A stretch of DNA of 64,000 nucleotides from JBBROS01 sp965213855 (GTDB lineage Bacteria > Pseudomonadota > Alphaproteobacteria > Acetobacterales > Acetobacteraceae), in the NCBI GenBank assembly GCA_965213855.1, contig CBDCAA010000008.1, forward strand, positions 1,302,001 through 1,366,000, read 5' to 3'. Below, piece by piece: positions 34,246-41,913 of the stretch. Numbering within the stretch: the stretch's first letter is position 1; every line of letters starts with the position of its first letter. Position numbers and translations under genes: made by a program. The notes beneath the pieces are model-generated. The model did no database searches. It was not told where the DNA came from and was given only the letters and a program-made list of their open reading frames with translations.

Positions 34246-34413
34246 TCAGTGCTTGCCGAGGCGCTCCATCTCTTCCTTCAGGCGGAGCTTCTCGATCTTC
34301 ATCCGCGACATGGCCTGCGCATCGGGCTGCGGCCGCTGGTCCTCCGCCGCGATGCGGGAATCGAGCGACGCGTGACGGTCCTTCAGACTGTCGATGCGGG
34401 CTTGCAGGCTCAT
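34246..34413 (-). CDS. DUF465 (YdcH-like) small protein
   Basis: 55-residue, mostly helical protein: MSLQARIDSLKDRHASLDSRI, then MKIEKLRLKEEMERL, the two-helix DUF465 pattern. ATG has GGAGG five bases upstream; a longer in-frame start is unlikely. A second DUF465 gene lies about 170 bases away on the opposite strand. Function unknown. Confidence 0.85.
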   Translation of the reverse strand: MSLQARIDSLKDRHASLDSRIAAEDQRPQPDAQAMSRMKIEKLRLKEEMERLGKH

Positions 34414-34579
34414 GGTGCCTCCAGGGGTGGGTGGAACACACGGCTGCACACGAGCGTGCCGGTGCAGCCAAACTGTAGTCCTCGACCATGGCCCAGCGCT
34501 ATCGCAAACGGGCCGAAACTTCTTCCATCGGCTTGACCGGCGGGTGACGGGCGGTTGTGGCGCATGGTAGACCAGGGCG

Positions 34580-34780
34580 ATGTTGACCGACCGTGACTCC
34601 CTGCTCCGCCAGCTTCATGAACTGCGCAGCGAGCACCGGGATCTCGACACCGTCATCGCGCGCTTGGCCGAGGCGGGAACGGACCAGTTGCACATGCAAC
34701 GGCTGAAGAAGCGCAAGCTGCTGCTGAAGGACGAGATTTCTTGGCTGGAGAGCCGGTTGATCCCGGACAACATCGCCTGA
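34580..34780 (+). CDS. DUF465 (YdcH-like) small protein
   Basis: 66-residue helical hairpin: LLRQLHELRSEHRDLDTVIARL and MQRLKKRKLLLKDEISWLESRL. The LKKRKLLLKDEI core is the DUF465 signature. Its stop overlaps the purE start (TGATG), so it heads a purE-purK operon. Different sequence from the divergent DUF465 gene, so not a recent duplicate. Function unknown. Confidence 0.88.
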   Translation: MLTDRDSLLRQLHELRSEHRDLDTVIARLAEAGTDQLHMQRLKKRKLLLKDEISWLESRLIPDNIA

Positions 34781-35277
34781 TGTCGGACCACGCCCGGCCG
34801 CGCGTGGGCGTGATCATGGGCAGCGCGTCGGATTGGCCGACGATGCAGCGCACGGCGGAGACCCTGTCGGCCCTCGGTATCCCGCACGAGGTGCGCGTCG
34901 TCTCGGCACATCGGACTCCGGATCGGTTGGCGGACTATGCGAAGACAGCCAAGAGCCGGGGCTTGCAGGTGATCGTGGCCGGGGCCGGTGGGGCCGCGCA
35001 CCTGCCCGGCATGTGCGCGGCCTGGACGCCGCTGCCCGTGCTCGGCGTTCCTGTCGAAAGCCACGCGCTGCGAGGACAGGACAGCTTGCTCAGCATCGTG
35101 CAGATGCCGGCCGGCATCCCGGTCGCGACGCTCGCGATCGGCCAGGCCGGGGCCGTCAATGCCGGCCTGCTCGCCGCGGCGATCCTGGCCCTTGGCGACG
35201 AGGCGCTGGCCCTGCGGCTCGACGCATACCGGGCCGCGCAGACGGAGGCGGTCCCCGAGGCGCCTGCCGCGCCGTGA
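34780..35277 (+). CDS. purE: 5-(carboxyamino)imidazole ribonucleotide mutase
   Basis: Class I PurE (165 aa) that moves the carboxyl group of N5-CAIR to give CAIR in purine synthesis. Signature residues: GVIMGSASDWPTMQ, VVSAHRTPDR (catalytic His) and GAGGAAHLPGM, followed by PVLGVPVESHALRGQDSLLSIV. ATG overlaps the DUF465 stop, and its own stop overlaps the purK GTG. Confidence 0.98.
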   Translation: MSDHARPRVGVIMGSASDWPTMQRTAETLSALGIPHEVRVVSAHRTPDRLADYAKTAKSRGLQVIVAGAGGAAHLPGMCAAWTPLPVLGVPVESHALRGQDSLLSIVQMPAGIPVATLAIGQAGAVNAGLLAAAILALGDEALALRLDAYRAAQTEAVPEAPAAP

Positions 35278-36401
35278 CCGCACTGCCGCCGAATGCGACG
35301 ATCGGCATCATCGGGGGCGGGCAGCTGGGCCGCATGTCGGCGATGGCCGCGGCCCGGCTCGGCTACCGCTGCCATATCCTCACGCCAGAAACCGACAGTC
35401 CGGCCGCCCAGGTGTCCGCTGCTTGCACCATCGGTGACTACGAGGACCCGACGGCCCTGCGCCGCTTCGCCGAGGCGGTCGACATCATCACCTTCGAGTT
35501 CGAGAACGTCAGCGCGACCGGCCTCGAGCTGCTGGAATCGCTCCGGCCGGTGCACCCCTCCCCGGCCGTGCTGCGCATCAGCCAGGACCGGGTGGTCGAA
35601 AAGAGCTTCCTACGCGATGCCGGCGTGCCGACCGCGCCATGGCGGGCGATCGACGGCCTCGACGATCTACGGCGCGCGATTGCCGGCCTGGGCCTCCCCG
35701 CCGTGCTGAAAACGACCCGCGGCGGCTATGACGGCAAGGGCCAGGCCGTGCTTCGCTACGAGAGCGACCTCGAAGCGACGTGCGCGGCGCTCGGCGACAC
35801 GTCCCTCATCCTTGAGGCGTTCGTCGACTACGCCTGCGAGGTGAGCGTGATCGCGGCCCGCGGGGCGGACGGCGGCGGCTCGATCTTCGACGCTGTCGAG
35901 AACCGGCATCGCGACGGCATCCTGGATCTGACGTTGGCGCCGGCGCGGGTGGCGCCCGGCACGTCGGCAGAGGCGGCGCGGGTCGCCTGGCGTGTGGCCG
36001 AGTCGCTTGGCCTGGTCGGCGTGCTGGCGGTCGAGATGTTCGTCGACCGGCGCGGCCGGGTGCTGGTCAACGAGATCGCGCCCCGGCCGCACAACTCCGG
36101 CCACTGGACGATCGAGGCTTGCCCGGCCAGCCAGTTCGACCTGCATATCCGCGCCGTCGCCGGCCTGCCGCTGCCGCCCGGCCTGCGCCATGCCGATGCG
36201 GTGATGAAGAACCTGGTCGGGCCCGAGGAGGTCGCGCTATGGCCGCAGGTGGTCGCAACCCCGGGGATGATACCGCATCTCTATGGCAAGGCGGAGGCCC
36301 GGCCAGGGCGCAAGATGGGCCACGTGACGCGGCTGTTCCCACACGGCGAACTGCCGGACGAAGCGGGCGTGCAGGCGGCGCTGGCATGCCTGCGACGGTA
36401 G
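35274..36401 (+). CDS. purK: 5-(carboxyamino)imidazole ribonucleotide synthase
   Basis: ATP-grasp enzyme (375 aa) that carboxylates AIR with bicarbonate to N5-CAIR, feeding PurE. N-terminal TIGIIGGGQLGRMSAMAAARLG binds nucleotide; KTTRGGYDGKGQAVL is the ATP-grasp glycine loop; VNEIAPRPHNSGHWTIEAC holds the metal ligands. GTG start overlaps the purE stop (GTGA). The frame is open far upstream, but that stretch is in the purE reading region and shows no similarity. Confidence 0.98.
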   Translation: MTALPPNATIGIIGGGQLGRMSAMAAARLGYRCHILTPETDSPAAQVSAACTIGDYEDPTALRRFAEAVDIITFEFENVSATGLELLESLRPVHPSPAVLRISQDRVVEKSFLRDAGVPTAPWRAIDGLDDLRRAIAGLGLPAVLKTTRGGYDGKGQAVLRYESDLEATCAALGDTSLILEAFVDYACEVSVIAARGADGGGSIFDAVENRHRDGILDLTLAPARVAPGTSAEAARVAWRVAESLGLVGVLAVEMFVDRRGRVLVNEIAPRPHNSGHWTIEACPASQFDLHIRAVAGLPLPPGLRHADAVMKNLVGPEEVALWPQVVATPGMIPHLYGKAEARPGRKMGHVTRLFPHGELPDEAGVQAALACLRR

Positions 36402-36513
36402 CCGAGGCATAACGGTGCAACGACTCCTGCCGCCGACAGCGTAGGGCAGATCGGCCAAGCGCCATCCACGAAGGCTCGGCCGCAACACCGGCGATGGCGC
36501 ACCCCTGATCCGC

Positions 36514-36552
36514 CCGGCCGAATGAGGGCCCGACACGACCCGCTTCGGCCGG
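36514..36552. terminator. Hairpin between purK and the Tad-like genes
   Basis: Nine-base perfect arms CCGGCCGAA/TTCGGCCGG separated by 21 bases. It lies about 110 bases past the purK stop and 24 bases past the end of the converging TadE-like gene. The long loop makes a terminator role tentative. The rest of this gap (36402-36575) shows nothing else. Confidence 0.35.
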
Positions 36553-36575
36553 ATTGGGCTCGAGAGGCCGGTGTG

Positions 36576-37109
36576 TCAGCAGGTCAGGCAGACCACCTGG
36601 CCGAAGCGCGGGCGGGCGAACACCGTCTGATGGAAGGTGAAGGCGGGGATGACGATGGGCGAGAACGGCGGCGTGTAGGTGAAGCTCGACTGGATCGCGA
36701 TGACGCTGTCGCCGGTGTTGGGCACCAAGGCTCCGGCCAGGCTGACCGCGCCCCCGGCCCCGATCGCCGGCCCGGCCGTGGGGCAAGCGGCGTCGTTCTC
36801 CCAGTCGCGGGCAGCCCCGGCGCCGTTGAGGTTGGACACACTCGCGATCGACGCCGCCAGGTTGCCGCCCGAATAGCTGGTGAGCGTGTAAAGCACGCCC
36901 TTGCAGGCGTCGGCCAGCGTGCCGGTGCTGCCGGGCGTGGCGCCGGGCTGGGACGCGATCAGGTCCGCAAGGCTCGCGGTCGCCGCCAGGAACAGGTTCC
37001 GGGTCCGGATGTAGCTGACCGTTTCGGCCGTCGCGAAGGCCATGAAGATGAGGACCGGGGCGGCAATCGCGAACTCCACGGCCGCGACGGCACGGCGGTC
37101 GCCGATCAA
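36576..37109 (-). CDS. TadE-like pilus assembly protein (pseudopilin)
   Basis: 177 aa. The N-terminus RRAVAAVEFAIAAPVLIFMAFATAETV has the TadE-type pattern: a conserved Glu (AAVEFA) five or so residues before a single hydrophobic helix. The rest is predicted extracytoplasmic with Cys residues (ADACKG, AACPTAG, VVCLTC) that could form disulfides. The start is a TTG overlapping the stop of the upstream TadE-like gene (TTGA), with AGGA eight bases ahead. No ATG or better GTG fits. It is the last of the series of Tad-like genes; the secretion motor (cpaE/tadA-type) genes are not in the window. Confidence 0.75.
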   Translation of the reverse strand: MIGDRRAVAAVEFAIAAPVLIFMAFATAETVSYIRTRNLFLAATASLADLIASQPGATPGSTGTLADACKGVLYTLTSYSGGNLAASIASVSNLNGAGAARDWENDAACPTAGPAIGAGGAVSLAGALVPNTGDSVIAIQSSFTYTPPFSPIVIPAFTFHQTVFARPRFGQVVCLTC

Positions 37110-37576
37110 GGCTCGTTCCTGAACACCGCACTCGACATGAACGTCGGCGCGACGGGCGCGAGCGGGAATGGGGTGAGCGTCGGGTAGGCGACCTGCATCA
37201 GCACGAAATTGCCGAGCACCCCCGGGGCAAAGCCGGTCTTGTTGAGATTGCCATTGACCACCGCGGCCGGCAGGAGCGTGCCGAACGAGGCGCCCGAGGT
37301 GACGTAGATCTGGATGGCGGCGCAGTTGGTCGGGTCCGCGGCGATCTGCGCGCACATCATGCTGCGGACGCCCGCATCGGACGTCCCGCGCTGGTTGCCG
37401 ATCTTGATCTGCCGCGCGGCCGCGGCGACCGCGGCGTCCATCGTCGCCTGCGTGAACAGCTGCATCCCTATATTGACGATGAACAGGAACGTCATCAAGA
37501 ACGGGATACAGACGATGCCGAATTCGAGCGCGGTCGCGCCGGTGCGGTCACGCTGGAGGTTACGCAGCATCGTCAT
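37106..37576 (-). CDS. TadE-like pilus assembly protein (pseudopilin)
   Basis: 156 aa. MTMLRNLQRDRTGATALEFG precedes a hydrophobic helix IVCIPFLMTFLFIVNIGMQLF, the TadE/TadF arrangement with Glu just ahead of the helix. The remainder is extracytoplasmic with a Cys pair (MMCAQIAADPTNC). The ATG overlaps the stop of the upstream TadG-like gene (ATGA). Likely a minor pilin of a Tad/Flp-type system. Confidence 0.8.
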   Translation of the reverse strand: MTMLRNLQRDRTGATALEFGIVCIPFLMTFLFIVNIGMQLFTQATMDAAVAAAARQIKIGNQRGTSDAGVRSMMCAQIAADPTNCAAIQIYVTSGASFGTLLPAAVVNGNLNKTGFAPGVLGNFVLMQVAYPTLTPFPLAPVAPTFMSSAVFRNEP

Positions 37577-38898
37577 TGGATCAGCGCAGTCGATAGATTG
37601 GTCGGCGGTGCGGTGCCGTTGTACAGATACCCGGCGTTCGTGTTGCTCGGCGTCGGCACGCAGCGGATCGAGAACCACATGTCGTTGTAGTCTTTGTCGT
37701 CCGGGTTGCCGCCCATGTCGTTCCACCAATAGATGAACGTGCGTCCGTTCATCTGCGCGCAGCTCAGGTTGGCGTATTGCAGGCCGGCCCGCTGGTCCGA
37801 CAGGCTGTAGCAGTAGCCGCTCGGCAACGGCGGCTGGGTCGGCGGGTGCGCCGGATCGACCACCTGGACGATCAGCCCGCAATTCGGCGTGCTGCTGAGG
37901 TTAACGTCGGAGTAGTGGGTTACGGCATCCGTCCCGCGGGTCAGGTTCGGCGAGCCGAGCAGGCCATTGAAGAACAAGTCGATCCAGACCCGGGCCGTGT
38001 CGTCGAGCGCGGCCGGGCCGAACCCCAGCGCCAGCGCCGCCGTGACCTGCAGACGCATGTCGCCGTTCGCGGACCCGTACTGGTTGAACGAGTAACCCTG
38101 CCCATGCGGGAATTCGCCCGATGTCATGTTGAACATGACGAACGCCAGCGGCTGGTTCGCCGCCACCGGCGGGAAAGCCTGGGTCGAGGGCACGACCGCT
38201 CCCTGCCAGCCGTTGCATTGGGAACCCGATTGCCAGTTGCTGTTCGTGGCCGCGCTGCAATTGCTGGCGATCTCGTAGAACTGGTTGAATGGCGGATAGA
38301 GATTGAAATTGGGGACCCCCACGACCAGGGGCACGGCATACATCCACACCGAGTTCCAGTCCCCCGCCGATGAGCCGAGAAAGCCTGACGAGATCACCGG
38401 CTGCATGACCTGGCTGCCCCACGGATTGGCCGCCGTGGCCGACGCATGCAGGTTCACGGAATCGATCTTTGCAAAGCTCAGGAACGTCGTCTGCAGTCTC
38501 GCCGTCGCCGTCACGGTCACGTTGTTCGATGGCACGTTCGCCTGGAATTGGCCCGGCGCCGCCGTCACCGTCACCGATGGCGCCACCACAAGCGCCGCCT
38601 GCAACCCGATCGCCCGGTTGAAATAGGTTGTGGCGACGGTCTGGGCCGTGCCGAGCTGGCCGGAGCTTTGATACGCGGAGGCGCCCGCCAGCGCAGCCTC
38701 GTCCGCTGCCGCCTGCAACACGGCTTTGGCCATTCCCAGCCGGCTCATGTCCACCGCGACGCCGATCGATATCATGAACGGGATCAGGCCCGCGGCGGTC
38801 ATGACGGCCACCGATCCGCTCCGCCCGCCCGGGCGGCGCCGGCTTGCCGTTCGCCCCCCGAAAAGCCGGGCGGCGGCCTGAATGAGGCGTTCTCCCAT
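37573..38898 (-). CDS. TadG-like protein with DUF4114-like C-terminal region (copy 1)
   Basis: 441 aa. The N-terminal RSGSVAVMTAAGLIPFMISIGVAVDMSRLGMAKAVLQAAADEAALAGA contains one helix and the TadG/DUF2134 pattern. A long extracytoplasmic region follows, rich in Ser/Thr/Asn. Near the end, IYWWNDMGGNPDDKDYND has the acidic DxDYND pattern seen in DUF4114 domains. The whole protein closely matches the next upstream gene (458 aa), so the two are tandem duplicates. Overlaps the TadE-like gene by four bases. Possibly a pilus tip or surface adhesin. Confidence 0.8.
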   Translation of the reverse strand: MGERLIQAAARLFGGRTASRRRPGGRSGSVAVMTAAGLIPFMISIGVAVDMSRLGMAKAVLQAAADEAALAGASAYQSSGQLGTAQTVATTYFNRAIGLQAALVVAPSVTVTAAPGQFQANVPSNNVTVTATARLQTTFLSFAKIDSVNLHASATAANPWGSQVMQPVISSGFLGSSAGDWNSVWMYAVPLVVGVPNFNLYPPFNQFYEIASNCSAATNSNWQSGSQCNGWQGAVVPSTQAFPPVAANQPLAFVMFNMTSGEFPHGQGYSFNQYGSANGDMRLQVTAALALGFGPAALDDTARVWIDLFFNGLLGSPNLTRGTDAVTHYSDVNLSSTPNCGLIVQVVDPAHPPTQPPLPSGYCYSLSDQRAGLQYANLSCAQMNGRTFIYWWNDMGGNPDDKDYNDMWFSIRCVPTPSNTNAGYLYNGTAPPTNLSTALIQ

Positions 38899-39007
38899 CG
38901 CTGAACCTTCTGATCCGACAACGTTGCTTAGAGCACCCGGATGCAGCGAGGCCAGTATGGTTTGTATCGGAATAGAACGCCTTTTGTAGACCTCAGTTCG
39001 GAACGGC

Positions 39008-40384
39008 TTACTTGATCAATGCTGTCGACAGGTTTGGTGGCGGTGCATTGCCGCTGTAAAGGTATCCGTTGTTCGTGTTGTTCGGCGACGGCACACAGCT
39101 CACTTCGAACCACATGTCGTTGTAGTCCTTGTCATCCGGATTGCCGCCCATGTCGTTCCACCAATAGATGAAGGTCCGGCCGGCCATCTGCGCGCAGGTC
39201 AGGTTCGCGTATTGCAGCCCTGCCCGTGAATCGCTGAGGCTGTAGCACGACCCGCTCGGGAGCGGCGGCAGGGTCGGCGGGTGCGCCGGGTCGACGACCT
39301 GGATCAGCAGCGAGCAGTTCGGCGTAGAGCTGTTGTTCACGTCCGAGTAGTGCGACGTCGCGTCGACCCGGGACGTGCTGTTTGGTGCGCCGTAACCGAA
39401 CATCACGCCGATCCAGTAGTCGGGCCCGTTCGTGGCCGGCCCGCTGCTGGGCTGCGGCGTATAGGCGTTCGGCGTGTCATTCAGCGCAGCCGGCCCCGCA
39501 CCGAAATAGGGCATCGCCGTCGGGAACAGGCGCATGTCGCCGCTCTTGGACCCGTATTGGTTCGTGTAGCCGCCGCTTGAGGCCGGGCTCTGCCCCGCGG
39601 TCATGTTGAACATGACGAAGGCCAGCGGCTGGTTGGCTTGAATGGCCGGGAACGTCTGCGAACTCGGGACGACGGCGCCATGCCAAGCGTTGCACTGCGC
39701 GTTCGACTGCCAGGCGCTGCTGGTCGCGGCGCTGCAGTTGCTGGCGATTTCGTAGAACTGGCTGATCGGCGGGTATGAGCCGAAGTTCGGCGACCCGTTT
39801 TGCATCGGCACCGCATACATCCAGACGGAGTTCCAGTCCCCGGCCGATGAGCCAAGGAAGCCGGACGAGATGACCGGCTGCATCCACGTCGTGCCGGTCT
39901 GGTTGATCCAAGGGTTTGCCGCCGTCGCCGTCGCCGTCACCGTCAGGCTGGTGATCTTGGCCAAGCCAAGAAAACTCATCTGCAGCGTGGCCGTTGCCGT
40001 GACGGTCACGTTGTTCGACAGCACGCTTGCCGAGAAATTGCCCGGTGCGGCAGCGGTCGCGACCGTGGGCGACGCCAGCATCGCGCTCTGCAGGGCGACA
40101 GCCTTGTTGAAATAGGCCGTGGCGACGGTCTGGGCGGTGCCGGACGCGGCCGACGTTTGATAGACCGTCGCACCCGCCAGCGCAGCCTGGTCGGCCGCGG
40201 CTTGCAACGCGCTCTTGGCCATCGCGAGGCGGCCCATGTCCACGCCGACACCGATCGCGATGAGCAACGGCACGAGTCCGGCGGCGGTCATGACGGCCAC
40301 CGTGCCCCGACGGCCCATGCGCGCCGACGCAGACCAGCGCGCCCCGGAGCGCACCTTGCCGATCTGGTCCACCCGTGACGCCAT
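39008..40384 (-). CDS. TadG-like protein with DUF4114-like C-terminal region (copy 2)
   Basis: 458 aa, paralogue of the adjacent gene. N-terminal MGRRGTVAVMTAAGLVPLLIAIGVGVDMGRLAMAKSALQAAADQ gives one helix; SSGFLGSSAGDWNSVWMYAVP, EIASNCSAAT, NQPLAFVMFNMT and YWWNDMGGNPDDKDYND are shared almost letter for letter with copy 1. An insert (YTPQPSSGPATNGPDYWIG) is specific to this copy. The start MASRVDQIGK has GGAGG upstream; the frame stays open 240 codons further, but that part is antisense to the next gene and was rejected. The 109 bases between the copies hold nothing I recognise. Confidence 0.8.
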   Translation of the reverse strand: MASRVDQIGKVRSGARWSASARMGRRGTVAVMTAAGLVPLLIAIGVGVDMGRLAMAKSALQAAADQAALAGATVYQTSAASGTAQTVATAYFNKAVALQSAMLASPTVATAAAPGNFSASVLSNNVTVTATATLQMSFLGLAKITSLTVTATATAANPWINQTGTTWMQPVISSGFLGSSAGDWNSVWMYAVPMQNGSPNFGSYPPISQFYEIASNCSAATSSAWQSNAQCNAWHGAVVPSSQTFPAIQANQPLAFVMFNMTAGQSPASSGGYTNQYGSKSGDMRLFPTAMPYFGAGPAALNDTPNAYTPQPSSGPATNGPDYWIGVMFGYGAPNSTSRVDATSHYSDVNNSSTPNCSLLIQVVDPAHPPTLPPLPSGSCYSLSDSRAGLQYANLTCAQMAGRTFIYWWNDMGGNPDDKDYNDMWFEVSCVPSPNNTNNGYLYSGNAPPPNLSTALIK

Positions 40385-40491
40385 ACCCCTGCCTCCAACG
40401 CCGTTGTCACGGCACCTAACGCGGGCACCGGCTGCACTGCCAGAGGCGACGTGGTTGTTTTCAGACAGGTTTTGTTCGACGCTGGACCAGC

Positions 40492-41031
40492 CTACTCCTT
40501 GCCGACATTGTGCAGCCGGAGCGCCGCGCCGACCTGCACCGGCCGCTCGACGTGGTTCCAGACCGACGCCCCGATCACCAGCAGCCACACCGCGAGGGAA
40601 AAAGCGGCGCTGCCTTGGCGCAGCCGGCCCCGGCGCAGCAACGGCATGCGGCGCACCCCCTGTGCAAACAGATACCCGGCCACAATCAGCAGCAGCTTGG
40701 GCAAGAACATGCTGTGCAGCCCCACGCCAAGCGGGTCGCGCAGGAACAGGGCGGCGCCGCTCGCAATCGTCAACCAGAACGAGGCCGTCAACACGGCAAC
40801 GAGGCGGGACCGGACCGGGTCGAGCGAGGCTGGCGGGAACAGACCAAGCCCGCGCAGGTCGAGGATGACGACCATGCCGACGAAGCTGGCCATGCCGACC
40901 AGATGCAGGAACCGGGTCACGCCATAGAGGCTGCGCAACGCATAGACCGCGAGTCGCAGGTCCGACGTGGCGAGCGCCGTCAGCCATTGCACCGGCAAGG
41001 TCAGGGTCTCGCTGCCGTAGATACCGCCCAA
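40492..41031 (-). CDS. Small polytopic membrane protein (DUF6644-like)
   Basis: 179 aa with about four transmembrane helices: the VTRFLHLVGMASFVGMVVILDL span, FWLTIASGAALFL, MFLPKLLLIVAGYLF and AFSLAVWLLVIGASVW. A His early in helix 1 and a conserved Asp (ILDLRGLGL) recall the DUF6644/cytochrome-b561-like helical proteins, but the haem ligands are not clear. The start is TTG with GGGG upstream; GTG at residue 14 is possible. Divergent from the iron-permease cassette. Function unknown. Confidence 0.65.
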   Translation of the reverse strand: MGGIYGSETLTLPVQWLTALATSDLRLAVYALRSLYGVTRFLHLVGMASFVGMVVILDLRGLGLFPPASLDPVRSRLVAVLTASFWLTIASGAALFLRDPLGVGLHSMFLPKLLLIVAGYLFAQGVRRMPLLRRGRLRQGSAAFSLAVWLLVIGASVWNHVERPVQVGAALRLHNVGKE

Positions 41032-41091
41032 TCCGGCCCCGCCGTTGTCGTCGAAGCCGTGCGGGTAGCGCGGGCGGACGCGCGTTGCAAC

Positions 41092-41106
41092 TGCGAGTCA
41101 GTCTCA
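41092..41106. promoter_or_regulatory. Possible iron-regulator box 1
   Basis: TGCGAGTCAGTCTCA, an imperfect palindrome with the T-G-x-G-A ... T-C-x-C-A pattern of Fur-type sites. It lies in the divergent gap ahead of the FTR1 cassette, next to CATAAA, which may be a minus-10 box. Confidence 0.35.
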
Positions 41107-41139
41107 TAAATTGCTTGACGGCCCCGGCTGGGGATGCGA

Positions 41140-41156
41140 TTGCGAATGGCTCGCAA
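41140..41156. promoter_or_regulatory. Possible iron-regulator box 2 (perfect palindrome)
   Basis: TTGCGA-ATGGC-TCGCAA, six-base perfect arms around five bases, 17 bases before the first start codon of the FTR1 cassette. It resembles alphaproteobacterial Fur-type operators (compare TGAGAATGATTCTCA) and shares its half-site logic with box 1. A repressor bound here would block the transcript. Identity of the regulator is inference. Confidence 0.45.
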
Positions 41157-41172
41157 CTGACCGGAGACTGCC

Positions 41173-41913
41173 ATGCCTGCTCGAGCCAACCGTCTTGCCG
41201 CCTACCTGGCCCGCGCCGCCCTGCTCGGCGCCGCGCTCGCCATGCCCAGCGCCGCGCCCCGCGCCGCCGGGCCGGACGCGACCGACTTCCTGTTCCGCAT
41301 CGGCATGCTCGAGGGTCACCTCATGGTCGGGCACGACCTGCTGCGCGCCGGGCGGCCCGGCCTCGCGCTGCCGCATTTCGGGCACCCGGTGCGCGAACTC
41401 TACGACGACATCAGCGACTACGTGGCCGCAAACCACGTGACGCCGTTCGACACGCAGCTCATCAGGCTGGAGGCAGCCGTGGCCGGCGCACCGGACAGCC
41501 CGCAGACCGAAGCGCTGTATCAGGCGACGATCCGCACGGTCCAGCAGGCGCGCCTGACGGCGCCCGCCGCGTTGCGTGACTCCGTCCCCGAAATGATCAA
41601 GGTGTGCGCCGACACGATCGACGCCGCCGCGGGCGAATACGGCGAGTCGCTCAACCGCGGACGGGTCGACGTGCTCGTCGAATACCACGACAGCCGCGGC
41701 TACATCAGCTGGGTCGCGCAGGAGGCGGACGCGCTGGCGCAAGCGCATCCCGACCCCGTCAGCCAGGGCCTGCTGGCCCGGTTCCGCACCGTGCTGGCCA
41801 AGGCGCAATGGATCGTCGACCCGCTGATGCCGCAGCCGACGCCGCGCGCCTCCGTCGGCCAGTACCGGACGATTGCATCCGAGGCGGCATCGGTCACCAC
41901 GGCCGCCCGATGA
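41173..41913 (+). CDS. Exported helical protein of the FTR1 cassette, unknown function
   Basis: 246 aa. N-terminal RLAAYLARAALLGAALAMPSAAPRAAG is a signal peptide, so the protein is periplasmic. The mature part is mostly helical, with a His-rich beginning: MLEGHLMVGHDLL and LPHFGHPVRELYDDI, both with acidic neighbours that could bind a metal. No EfeO or imelysin HxxE motif is clear. First gene of a four-gene overlapping cassette ending in an iron permease, so a role in periplasmic iron handling is a fair inference. GGAG precedes the ATG. Confidence 0.72.
   Translation: MPARANRLAAYLARAALLGAALAMPSAAPRAAGPDATDFLFRIGMLEGHLMVGHDLLRAGRPGLALPHFGHPVRELYDDISDYVAANHVTPFDTQLIRLEAAVAGAPDSPQTEALYQATIRTVQQARLTAPAALRDSVPEMIKVCADTIDAAAGEYGESLNRGRVDVLVEYHDSRGYISWVAQEADALAQAHPDPVSQGLLARFRTVLAKAQWIVDPLMPQPTPRASVGQYRTIASEAASVTTAAR

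Noticed and set aside
40385..41107. 240-codon N-terminal extension of TadG copy 2
   Set aside because: Antisense-like to no gene of its strand but overlaps the 179-aa membrane gene in another frame; no signal or domain, and the TadG N-terminus begins naturally at 40384.
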